DNA of 26,134 nt. It comes from Hypsibius dujardini (lineage: Eukaryota > Tardigrada > Eutardigrada > Parachela > Hypsibiidae). Below the pieces are notes generated by a model. The model searched no databases and was not told the origin of the DNA. It saw only the letters and a list, made by a program, of their open reading frames with translations. Positions 10,621 through 20,190 of this stretch are shown here, one piece after another. The stretch is taken from positions 1-26,134 of the forward strand of contig LRSR01006819.1 in NCBI GenBank assembly GCA_001579985.1, given 5' to 3'. Position 1 is the first letter of the stretch, and each line of letters starts with the position of its first letter. The translations under genes and the position numbers were made by a program.

Positions 10621-13377
10621 TTACTGCTGATGATAATTGGGCGCCTGATCCAGCTTCGTCCGGACAGTGCTCATGCCGTCCATCCAATAGCAGAGTTCGT
10701 TTGACAGGGAATTCGGATCCATCACCCACCAGTCTGCGCCAACGCGCTGACCAAGTTTAGTAAACCTGCCATGGTAAATCAAAGGGGCACTTCAGTAAGG
10801 GTATTCAAAGTTCGATTATTTGCAGCGATTATCTCGCTAATTCAAACTCGTTAATCTCCCTGGTTTTGCACGCCCTTGCAACGGCGATACGAGGACACGC
10901 CCCCTGGCTTACCCGAGGCTCTGTCTCCTTCGCTGATCTTAACTGATATGAACCACTCACAGGACAGATGCACACAATTAGCGAGCAGATAACTGAGAAA
11001 AGCAGCTCATTGGCTGCTTTTCTCGCTTATTTTCAAAACCAGGGAGATTAGCGAGTTTAAATTAGCGAGATAATCGTTGCAAATAATCGAACTTTGAATA
11101 CCCTTAGTGTAAGATACCGAAATCGCACGTTCAACAAACTCCCATTTTGAATGTGGAAAAATGTTTTGTAGCCCCTTTCCACAAAACTTCAAGCCAAACT
11201 CTTCTTCCAAAACATTTCTGAAGACCTTTACGCGAGCTACATGCACTTAATTCGGGCATTATTCACAAGAGCTGAATTCAGAATCACTTCGAATAGTTCA
11301 CTTTCGTCAAAGCTGTTATGATAATAAAAATTCTTTTTAACACTTTTCCATTTCAAATTTAATTTGCAGTCGATTGGCATCAATATAAAAAAAGTTCGAG
11401 GTCAGTGGGCGGAGCTTTTGATCAAAACCGAAACGCTTCGCTTGAATTCGATCATTTTCGAAAGATACCCAGAGCTCCGCTCCCTAATCTACGAAAAATA
11501 ATTGGGTGATGTCAATTGACTCGGAATTAAATTTCGAATGAAAAAGTGTCAAAATAAAAAGTTTTAATTTGGTTCTAAAAACAATTGTTTTTACAAAGAA
11601 AATGAAGAAAAATGGAATCTTCTTGTGCTTTTTTAACTTTAAAACTTGTTAAAAAAACTTTGCCTGATTTTACCGGCGAATAAATAATCTGAGAATGATG
11701 GGCCGCTCATCAGCAGAGCCACAATACGTGCATTACTAAACTACCGTATTCCCCCGATCTCAAGGGACAGTTAAGCCCCACCCCCTCAAGTCATCGGTTG
11801 ACTGTTCAATCGGATTCACTATGTCGTGATTGGTTGAAATTTATGCCGAACTTGACAGCGATTGATTGATTGATTACGCGGGATTTCTTGACGGACGCAT
11901 TGAATCAGTTGATTGATTGATTGTAGGTAAACAATAGCAAACGGTGATGAACAGATAAGATCCGGGGTGGATCAAATTAACTGGTAGGGCAAAAAAGTGT
12001 CCCTTGAGATCGGGGGAATACGGTACTAAACCTGCTGTGTATCGCTCGTACCCAAAATAGACAAAGACGGACACGAACAGGATGCCGAGAAAGAGCATTC
12101 CAAATCCCACACAGTAAGACATGATGTTGCTGTAAACTAAATTATGAAGAGAGCGTACTGCACACAACAACCTCGACACAATATTGAAGAAAAAATATTT
12201 GCCAATTTCAAAGCTTATCGCTCAAATCTATACCCACCTGACCCTTGACATACTCTCGCCTCGCCGTGAAATCCGCAAATTGGTCGGTCCGCAACTGGCC
12301 ATGGGGTTGGCCATCTTATCGCTCCAGTTTGTTTCAGTATCATTTTCACGGCATCTTGCACGAGAACCACCTATTCAATCGCAGACTTCCATGCACATCG
12401 ATTGCTTTTGCCAGCTAATTATATTTATTTTTCAAAACAACGTTTGGAACGGGTTTTGCTCACAAACTCAAACAATCTTGTGCTATGCCTACAATCCGGG
12501 CAACCTTTTGATTAACTAAAACACAACCTTGAAACCATTTTCTGAAGCGAATTTCTCGCTGCAAATTCCTAAAACGTCAATGTCAGTTTCAAGGCTCCAA
12601 TTAGGAAGATTCAGTAACAAAAATCAAAATAATTGGATGATTAAAATACTTTCTTATCGGGAAGTGAGCTTTCAGCAAAGGACGCAGTTAACCACTCCGA
12701 CCCAAGCAAAATTTTGAAAGCTAAGAGGATCTACTCTCCAGAATAGTTGAGATTTTAGTATAATCTCATCTAATTAGGAATGACGCTCTTTTGGCTTTTT
12801 CAAAAAGGTAGCATTAATGCTAGAGACGAAGGTAAATGTTTCTTTCCAAGGATATTTTCTTTTCTAACCAAGAAGGAGGAAACATCTAGAAAGACAGACA
12901 AAGACAGATAGAGTGACAAAAAACATAAGACAACAGTAAATATATTTTAAAACTCCAAGATGGCCTTGCAAAGCTAAAATTTCTGCCTTTTGCGAGCGCA
13001 GAGCGCGAGCAATAGCTTGTAGAGAGGAATTTCAAAGACACGAATATCACAGATACTATGCAAATATCATTATATAGCGTGCAACTAAGCAACCAAGCAA
13101 ATGTCTCACAGACCTGTAGGTCGTCTTTCGAAATATAGCATACCTTTTTTTTATCAGTTCATATACAAGCTATTGCTCGCGCTCTGCGCTCGCAAAAGGC
13201 AGAATTTTGGCTTTGCAAGACCATCTTGGAGTTTTAAAATATATTTACTGATGTCTTATGTTTTTTGTCACTCTATCTGTCTTTTTCTGTCTTTGGCTCC
13301 GGTTCTGTCGCTTTCGTGCCTACTGTATAGAATCAAGCTTGATATCTTTCGATTAGCTTCAAAACTGGAACAGATTC

Positions 13378-13431
<54 letters not shown>

Positions 13432-16400
13432 TTATCAATCAATCAATCGATCAATCTATCAACTCAGGTCAAACATGGGAAATGAGAAGTTTTAAATGTC
13501 TTAAAATTTTCCCGATTCCAAAACGGAATTCTGACACCACCTAGAACTCCTACAACCAGAACTGCTCCTTTCCGAAACATGGATTTTAAAATTAAAAACC
13601 AGTGGACCAGTTAATTTTCAATCAGCAGAGCACAGGCAGCCCTGCGTCTTAATAATATCTTAATAGGGGCTACATTCAGTAATTTTAGTGTAGTGCCAAA
13701 AGTTCTCGCGCACCCGGTACAGTTCAGGTTTATTTCAAATTATTTACTGCTCATTTTTAGCTTAATTCTTCAATAACTAACAAGGTTTTGTTCATAGTAA
13801 AAGATTGCCTCGTTTTTGCGTGAAAAAGGCTGCGCGCTTAACTAGAATGGTGGCCGGAGCTGTGAGCATAGCTCTTACCACTATCCACAACATTGCTTCT
13901 GGATAATAACCGACACTAACAACTGGTTCAGGTTGATGTCAGAAAACGTACAGATACGCTGCCAGTCTCCAGGTCGAGCTGAGTAATTGCCATTGGAATT
14001 ATTCGTTCCCCGACTCGGTCGATGGTCAGCACTTCCGTTTTGCCGTTGACCAAAGTTCTGTTAAGGAAGCGTGCGGCTATTTTGCGTCCGCTGAAGGCAT
14101 CATCGTTATTGTTGCCTGCATTAGTCAGGGATGTTTCCTGGCGAATCTCTTCGAGAACCTAACTTCCAAAAATCGAACATCTTCCATAAAGGGAAAACGT
14201 GATGCTCAGTTGCTCTCTTTAATGGCGTGTTACCTCCGCCAGCGCCATCATAGAAATGTAGGTAGCTGTCGGATGTGGCGACATCTAAAGAATTGATATT
14301 GAATCGATTAATTGATTATTATGAATAATTATTAATTGATATATAGATATTCTAAATCCAATAACATGCTACTGCATCCTGAAAATCGTATTTAGTGTCA
14401 GACATATTACTACAGTGTGCAGTATGAGTGCATGACCCCTTTTTCTGCCCTTGCAACAAGTGATAAGGGAACGTTCAACAATTACGTCAGCGCTCGATAT
14501 TTCCCTCTACTTCCCCTCTGTCAGAGCTCGTCAGTATTTTTACCCCCCCCCCCGAATTTCGAACGCTGATGTCAGCGCCGTTGGAACCTCCCATGCGTCA
14601 AGTTTCTGGTGGACACTAACCCCCCCCACTAAATTCGCTGACATAATTGTTGAACGTTCCCTAATGAGTATAGCACTAGGAAATGGGTGGGCTTATGCCG
14701 ACATGCTACAATAGGTATATATTTCTTGACACGGTTTCACGGAAAATACGTTGGAACTGATTGATAAGCTCCGCCTTCCAAACATTTTCCGGGCTCTCAG
14801 GGGGCGGAGCTATGACTGAATTCTGGAAAGGTACTTTGATAATTTCAGAGCTCTTAACTTGAAAACTGGATACAGCTGAGCTGATCTCCTGATCTCCCAC
14901 ATTATCTGCTTCATGACAATGCGATCTGTGATTAGAGTGTATAGCGTAAATACTTATGGCCCCGCCTCTTTACTCAGGACCCCAAACTGTTTTGTCTGTT
15001 AGACTGATGTTTGTGCTTTACTTTGTATACGAGGATCTCAGTGGCGGATTGAGATCGGCGCGGAAGGGATGGCAAGCCTACTGGGGGGTGGCAGAAATAT
15101 TCCTCCCCCCCCGCCGGGTGGGGGGGGGGGTGTAAGCTTTAACAGTTGAACAGTTTACAAAATATTGCCCCCTCGTCCGGCTAGCGGGTAAGCTTTAACA
15201 TTAAAACGTTTAAAACACTTTGCGCTCTCCCCGGCTTGTTGTCCATCATGAATTTACCTTTTCACCTGTACCGTATATGTAAGTGTTGTTATCCAGTTCC
15301 TTCGATCGTCTCTTCCAGATGCTCTGCAAGGCTTTGGTACTTTCTCCATCCGGTTCGCGAAGAGGCTCCATAATCAGGAGGCACTTAGAAGCCGCTTTAA
15401 CGATCTACACAAGTGACGAGAGTGATTTAAGACTCATACAGGCCTACCGCTTCTTACTATTAGTGGATTATTCTGGAACGCACTTACTTCGGTGGTTGAA
15501 CTGCCGTTGGTTGCAGGCAAACCATAATGGAAATCTCCAAAGGATGCGTGCCGAAATGGGAGGAAGGCCAGGAAAATCTGGAGAGCGCGTGACAAAAATG
15601 CTTCGTAATTACTCTCCCATACTTGGTATAGTAATACATTCAAATATGTTGGACAGCACAGTAAAAACAAATTCTTAATCCAAATATGTCGGATTGACAT
15701 CTCCCAAACGCAAAAGTTAAACAATTATGGTAAAAATTAAGACACAAAAATTGCTGCTAGTAAGTAAGACGCAAACATTCTTGCATCAATTATGGACAAA
15801 AGTAAAACAGGTAATTGGCTGCATCAATTATGGACAAAAGTAAAACAGGAAATTGGCTGCAACAATTCGCAACTCTGCTATCATACTTACGAAATCGCCT
15901 CGGGTCATATTATTTTCAACAGCGGAAACCTACTCAAAAAGGACATTAGAGGCAATAAGCATGAGAGTTCACTAAATGCACGACATACGTGAACACAGTG
16001 GCGCGCCGAGCTTTGGTTTGAGGGGGGGTGTTTTTTTTTGTATCCGAAATATTTCCGATAGAACGTAAGGGGGGAGTATTGCATGACAATTCTCAATCAT
16101 AGTCTTTTTCTCTAATGGGGGACCCTTGGGGCACTTTTTTGACTTTCGAGGGGGGTTGTAGATCAACGAATCACCCCCCCCCCTCGGCGCGCCACTGCGT
16201 GAACAGAAACAATTCACCTGTCAATGTTTACAAACTGCTTACCAATATTTTGCGTAAGGATTCTGAATGACCCCAATAGAATATCACTGCAATTGATGAA
16301 GAATATCACGCTCAAATGATTAAGTGAGTGACCTAGTAAGTGCTCCGTAAGTTTCGTTCAACATTCATTTCCCCCAGTTAGCCGTTCTAATTGGGAGTTT

Positions 16401-18303
16401 TATATTTTATTGGTATTTAAAAAACAGGTCTCACGCGATATAACCAGACCTAAATGGCAACCCTTGATAACTTCGCCGTAGCTTTGGATCAAATTCCGAA
16501 AATGAATTTCTAAGTGTCGTCTATGTGTTTTTTTAGTCAATTTATGACAAAAAGTGATGAAAAAGTGTGAATTTACGGAGTTTCGGGAAACAAAATTGAA
16601 TCATCAAATGAATTTACAGCAAAACAGACTCGATTCAATTCGATTCAATTTGCTTTGATACGAATTCATATTTGACATTTGAAATTTGATCTTATCCCTA
16701 TATTGAAGTAACTTACAGTATAAATGACAAGTTGTGGCGCGGCGACAAAATTTTTACAGAGCATTTTAGATATTAGAAATCGACAGTGTGTAGTCGATAG
16801 TTTTGGAAGTTTGATCAAAATCCGTTTTCACAATCACTTGATGGGGTTATTTTCTCACGACGTTCTCATTAAATATGCACTGCTAGAAAGTTTCAAAAAT
16901 CGACTTAAAACACCATTAACTGAAAGTCCTTTTACTTTGCGTACGTCACAGGGTCTTTTTCAAAGCGACATTCAGTTCAATTCAGTTTCGCTTCGTATTG
17001 TGGCTGCGGTTGGCCCGAACAACTGAACCGCATGCAAAGAGCGGCAATTGCCCGTCAGCCGTTGTTTAATTGAAAGTCAAATTTTTTGTCCAGTTAGCCC
17101 GAGCCGGATCGTGTTATCGATTCGTTAAGCTCACATTTTTAAGTTTGAGACGCTTCAGTAGAAACTGATCCTGTGACGTAAGCAAATTAAGAGGACTTGA
17201 ACTGTACCAAAACTTTTCTGGTACTTTGACTCAAAATATTTGTATCACTTTTTTGTCTGGCTGGATAGATTCGTGTACCTCGAGCACTTTCTTTCAATTG
17301 TCGCATGAGTTCCCCGTAGTAACTCGGTTTAACTGTTCTCGAGTCGAATGCCACACGCGTGACTTGACCCTTCGCCGCAACCACAGTCACTAACGCCTGA
17401 CGAATGTACTCAGAAACGACTTGAAAGAAAATGTTGCTGTTGATGTCGCAGACGATCACCGAAGTCCACCAATTGAAGAGTGGAATTAAATTCTCATAGA
17501 GTCTGCGAATGGCTGTGTTAGAAATGGCGGCAGTTGTAATCCACGTGGGCCACTTTTCCTTATTGCGGAAATCAGGAGCTTGAGCGGCACTGGAAAGTCC
17601 TACGGATTAGTCGGTGACCAGGGGAAAAGTTCAGGAAAATAAACTGCAAGGCAATTTTAGATTCTTCAAAAAATGCTGACCTGCTAATGAGAAGTTTGTC
17701 GAGTTCAGTGGCGAAGCGACCGCTGCCAATGGTGTCATCGCCACCTTGAATTATAATAAAATAGTTGCTTTCAGGCCGAGAAATTCGACCAGATCGATCT
17801 TCAAACCAACAAACAAACTGGGTGAACAGATAAAAACAAACACCATTAAAAATTTAGAAATTTGTCATTTTAATGCTGGATTCTAGCCTCCGAAATAATT
17901 TTATCCCCCCAATAATAAAATTCAGAAGCGAAAAGGTTATGCTAAAAAGGAAAAAGAAAATCAGTTATCAGCTGATCAAATTATTCTAACCTGCCATGAC
18001 AAAAGCAGTCACATGCAATGTCCCCTGCGAAGGTGTCTGACGAATTTTATAATAATAATAAGCCAGAACATTTTCGTATTGTGCAATCCAATCCGAGTAA
18101 GGAGCGTTTTCGCCGTAGATGAAGGTTTGTGTGAAGTTGAGCTTTGGATACTGCCTACGGATATCTTCTCGGGCCGATTCATACGCCGGTCCGACGTACT
18201 GTAGTCCACCGAGAAGTAAAGGATACATTGTGGTCAGTGTGATAATTTCTACCTGAAGAATCCCTCCCGAAATACTAAAATTTTGAGCACCGTGGCTTAA
18301 CAT
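10621..18303 (-). CDS. Receptor paralog C: ANF_receptor ectodomain, one TM, short tail (NPR-C-like), 12 exons
   Basis: Exons: 18303-17991, 17798-17681, 17589-17279, 16286-16243, 15929-15891, 15577-15488, 15404-15258, 14284-14234, 14158-13952, 12370-12238, 12136-12052 and 10765-10621 (stop TAA 10623-10621). They total 1683 nt, or 560 residues, with the same phase series as paralog B. Exons 4, 5, 8, 9 and 11 have identical lengths in B and C (44, 39, 51, 207 and 85 nt). Landmarks are LLGGLQYVGPAYESA, GDDTIGSGRFATELDKLL, KWPTWITTAA, VTRVAFDSRT, FYWGHSESLRKIL, NNMTRGDF, LAFLPFRHASFGDF, SPHPTATYISMMALAE, IDRVGERIIPMAITQLD, RPICGFHGE and a TM helix containing YCVGFGMLFLGILFVS. The tail (about 48 residues) has ADWWVMDP, parallel to SWWVVEP in B. 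The introns are larger than in B because they hold several transposons (hAT-like 15996-16197, and elements at 14465-14662, 12885-13305, 11742-12024 and 10797-11105). The exon 2 acceptor (AAG at 17799-17801) was chosen because it alone keeps the frame; a better-looking CAG at 17818 does not. Confidence 0.78.
10797..11105. mobile_element. 309-bp MITE, copy 2 (intron 11 of receptor C), inverted relative to copy 1
   Basis: The ends AAGGGTATTCAAAGTTCG and CGAACTTTGAATACCCTT are perfect inverted repeats. AGT stands on both sides (10794-10796 and 11106-11108), consistent with a 3-bp target duplication. The unique interior (GAGGACACGCCCCCTGGCTT region) is the reverse complement of that in copy 1, so the two copies inserted in opposite orientation. 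A 3-bp duplication occurs in PIF/Harbinger and CACTA groups; the ends match neither clearly, so the superfamily is open. Confidence 0.85.
11370..11550. repeat. Palindromic GGCGGAGCT element in intron 11 of receptor C
   Basis: GTGGGCGGAGCTTTTG (from about 11405) pairs with AGCTCCGCTCCC (about 11472-11484). The flanks resemble the 6040-6215 copy: GGCATCAATAT on the left, GATGTCAATTGACTCGGAAT on the right. A diverged member of the same small repeat family. Confidence 0.45.
11742..12024. mobile_element. 283-bp inverted-repeat element with 7-bp target duplication (intron 11 of receptor C)
   Basis: Left end TACCGTATTCCCCCGATCTC followed by AAGGGACA; right end is its inverse (TGTCCCTTGAGATCGGGGGA, then ATACGGT). 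ACTAAAC lies immediately outside on both sides (11735-11741 and 12025-12031). It lies 27 bases downstream of the exon 11 donor of receptor C on the minus strand. The interior has GATTGATTGATT runs. No coding capacity. Confidence 0.75.
12885..13305. repeat. Long inverted repeat (arms about 130 bp) in intron 9 of receptor C
   Basis: The left arm (about 12890-13020) includes AAAGACAGATAGAGTGACAA, ATATATTTTAAAACTCCAAG and GCGAGCGCAGAGCGCGAGCA. The right arm (about 13165-13298) repeats all of these inverted, with few mismatches. The spacer is about 145 bp. It looks like a foldback transposon; its arms share no sequence with the other elements in the window. Confidence 0.75.
13377..13460. repeat. 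Tetranucleotide microsatellite (ATCA)n
   Basis: About 20 units of ATCA/TCAA with a few interruptions near the right end (TTTATCAATC, CGATCAATCTATC). It lies in intron 9 of receptor C. Confidence 0.95.
14465..14662. mobile_element. About 197-bp MITE with AGGGAACGTTCA ends (intron 7 of receptor C)
   Basis: AGGGAACGTTCAACAATTA at the left is inverted at the right as TAATTGTTGAACGTTCCCT; the next bases ACGTCAGCG and CGCTGACA also pair. The interior contains two C-tracts. The target duplication is not clear (ATA against AAT outside). Non-coding. Confidence 0.75.
14764..14816. repeat. Short GGCGGAGCT inverted pair in intron 7 of receptor C
   Basis: TAAGCTCCGCCTTCC (from 14765) faces GGGGGCGGAGCTATG (about 14798-14812). 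It sits in the intron equivalent to the one carrying the 6040-6215 element in receptor B. Confidence 0.4.
15039..15130. mobile_element. Possible solitary hAT-type end with G/C tracts
   Basis: CAGTGGCGGATTGAGATCGG resembles a hAT terminal repeat (CAGTGGCG...), followed by GGGGGG and CCCCCCCC tracts like those inside the hAT-like element at 15996-16197. No matching opposite end was found nearby. Confidence 0.35.
15996..16197. mobile_element. hAT-like MITE, 202 bp, perfect 8-bp target duplication (intron 4 of receptor C)
   Basis: CAGTGGCGCGCCGAG at the left and CTCGGCGCGCCACTG at the right are perfect inverted repeats. CGTGAACA flanks on both sides (15988-15995 and 16198-16205). An 8-bp duplication and CAGTGGCG ends are typical of the hAT superfamily. 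The interior is G- and C-tract rich with no coding sequence, so it is non-autonomous. The intact duplication suggests a fairly recent insertion. Confidence 0.9.
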
Positions 18304-18391
18304 TCTCTCCCGATTTCGACTTTAAACGCATATAAAATTTACGGGGAGGAAATTAACGAGACCTGGCGACTGCTAGCTATAGCTCGTGTTG

Positions 18392-19035
18392 GGTGGTACC
18401 AATAGGTTCCTAAAACTCACTAATAGTAAAGCCTATCTAGCTAGTTAATCCATTCCTATCTACCCTCACATTCTATAATGTATTTACTCAGCTAATATCA
18501 CGTACATAGTTCCGCCATGTCGGCAGGAACTAGTATGTTAGATCAGGAACTATTCTTTATCCGTGACTATTGAAGCGTGTGTTGTACATTAATCTGCGAC
18601 AGTTCCTTCCTTTCATCTCTAATCTCCTCTACCAGTAAAGTCCTACCCCGATTCTTCTTCTATTAGTAAGTCTAATAGCTTGTTTGGGATGTCCGAATTT
18701 GAACAACCTTCGACACCTTCCAAGATGAATCAACAGTCGGACTGTCGGTGGTACCCAATAGTTGCCCAACACTTACTAATAGTAAAGCCTATCTAGATAG
18801 TTAACCCATTCCTGTCTACCCTCACATTTTATAATGTATTTACTCAGCTTTTATCACGTACATTGTTCCGCCATGTCGGCAGGAACTAGTATGTTAGATC
18901 AGGAACTATTCTTTATCCCTGCCTATTGAAGCGTGTGTTCTACCGTAATCTGCGACAGTTCCTTCCTTTCATCTCTAATCTCCTCTACCAGTAAAGTCTT
19001 ACCACGATTCTTCTATTATTAAGTCTAATAGCTTG
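18392..19035. repeat. Direct repeat of about 290 bp, two copies 355 bp apart
   Basis: Copy 1 is 18392-18682 and copy 2 is 18747-19035, both opening with GGTGGTACC and closing with TCTAATAGCTTG; the 64-base spacer is unique. Identity by eye is about 90 percent. Both copies hold a short stem-loop, GTTCCGCC-ATGTC-GGCAGGAAC, in the best conserved part. No open frame is shared. It lies upstream of receptor C (minus) and of the avidin gene (plus). It could be a duplicated regulatory block, a small RNA locus or a satellite remnant. Confidence 0.75.
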
Positions 19036-19865
19036 CGTGTTCAGGTTCGTTTGTCCTAGTAGGGACGAAAGTCGGACATTAGGAGACTTTGACAAATAAA
19101 TGTCATTTCATTGAAATAGAGAAAACATAGAAAAGCGGGAATTTGTGCGGGAATTTGGCCCTCGCCGAACAGCAAAATGGGGAGAACCCCACACAGCGAT
19201 TTTAAGTATTATTGAGAGCAAAAGGCAGTCATCCGGACTTTCAGAGAACAAGTGCAATTGTAGGCTGAATGTTTATGAATCACAAGGGAATTAAGGGTAA
19301 TTTTGTTAGGTTCTGCGATTGTATTCGAGAACGGCGCTTCGTGTTCATTTGTGCATAGCAAATTCCACACAATGCGAACGCACCGTTGAACCGAATGAAC
19401 CGAATGAACGTTTTCTTGTCTAAGCCAGCGAGAGTTTAGCGAGGATAAGACGCCCTAGCAAGGGGAATTCCGGCAATAATTGAATGAAACGTTGTAGCAC
19501 GAGGGGAGATGGGAAGGATTATGTTGTTGTGGGAGGGAAGATGTCCACACGACGCTCTGTCAAACTTCCACTCGAACTTGGAAGATGTTTAAAGGTGAAT
19601 TAAATTAAATTTTAATTGATCAAATTGCCTGAGACTGAAAGAATGTTGCTAACATTAATTAAACATATTATTTAAAATGCAAAAAATAACATTTTATGTA
19701 AAATTTCATAAATTTTAATATATTAAAAACCAGTTTTGGTTGCGCATTCATTTAATTTGAAGTGAAGCTCGAGCTCAATATTAAATTTTAATATAACTGA
19801 AATCTTGTCACCAGAATAGACATTAAAAATGTTATAATAGAATTAATTGAATAATTTAAATTAGC
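19036..19865. other. Intergenic, no gene recognised
   Basis: AT-rich from about 19590 to 19865. A short GAACCGAATGAACCGAATGAACG tandem (two and a half units) lies at about 19388-19410, and a related motif at about 20356-20382. Nothing coding is seen. Confidence 0.4.
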
Positions 19866-20102
19866 CAACGGGGAAAAATTCGGGAAGATCTCAATTGGCG
19901 CACATACATTGCAATAGTCATGAGCGCTTGATTGAATGATTGAATAAGCACAGCACCTGTTTTAATACGTGCCGTTACGTGCAGTCAATCAAGCGCTCAT
20001 TCAATCATTCAATCAAGCGCTCATTCAATCATTCAATCAAGCGCTCATGACTATTGCAATGTACGTGCGCCAATTGAGATCTTCCCGAATTTCTCCCCGT
20101 TG
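19866..20102. repeat. Inverted repeat with 80-bp arms upstream of the avidin gene
   Basis: Left arm 19866-19945 opens CAACGGGGA and includes GATCTCAATTGGCGCAC. The right arm, about 20023-20102, is its inverse. The loop holds a tandem of CAATCAAGCGCTCATTCAAT (plus CATT), about two and a half units at 19984-20050, which extends the right arm. Probable MITE of about 237 bp. Confidence 0.75.
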
Positions 20103-20190
20103 AACGGGAAACTCTTTGCCGCCAGCCATATTTTTAAAAATTATATTAGGGGACATAGTAATGCAGAAAAAAGTTTGGTCGCGATCGGAG
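20061..20190 (+). repeat. Left arm of the 130-bp inverted repeat around avidin exons 1-2
   Basis: It runs from GTACGTGCGCCAATTGAGAT to AAGTTTGGTCGCGATCGGAG and is matched in inverse orientation at 21981-22108. It overlaps the right arm of the 19866-20102 repeat, so three related copies of this terminal sequence exist in the region. Confidence 0.7.

Noticed and set aside
2621-12051. Guanylate cyclase or kinase-homology exons following the TM exons of receptors B and C
   Set aside because: Looked for on the minus strand between 4709 and 2621 and between 12051 and 8411; no cyclase or kinase motif was seen, and an in-phase terminal exon with a stop explains the gene end.
16724-17026. A 100-codon plus-strand frame
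   Set aside because: It lies in intron 3 of receptor C on the opposite strand and has no domain resemblance or supporting signals; probably chance.
17799-17820. CAG at 17820-17818 as the exon 2 acceptor of receptor C
   Set aside because: It joins exon 1 out of frame and meets a stop within nine codons; the AAG at 17801-17799 keeps the frame and phase shared with A and B.
18392-19035. Pair of LTRs of a tiny retroelement
   Set aside because: Only 64 bases separate the copies, the ends are not TG...CA, and no primer-binding site or coding sequence is present.
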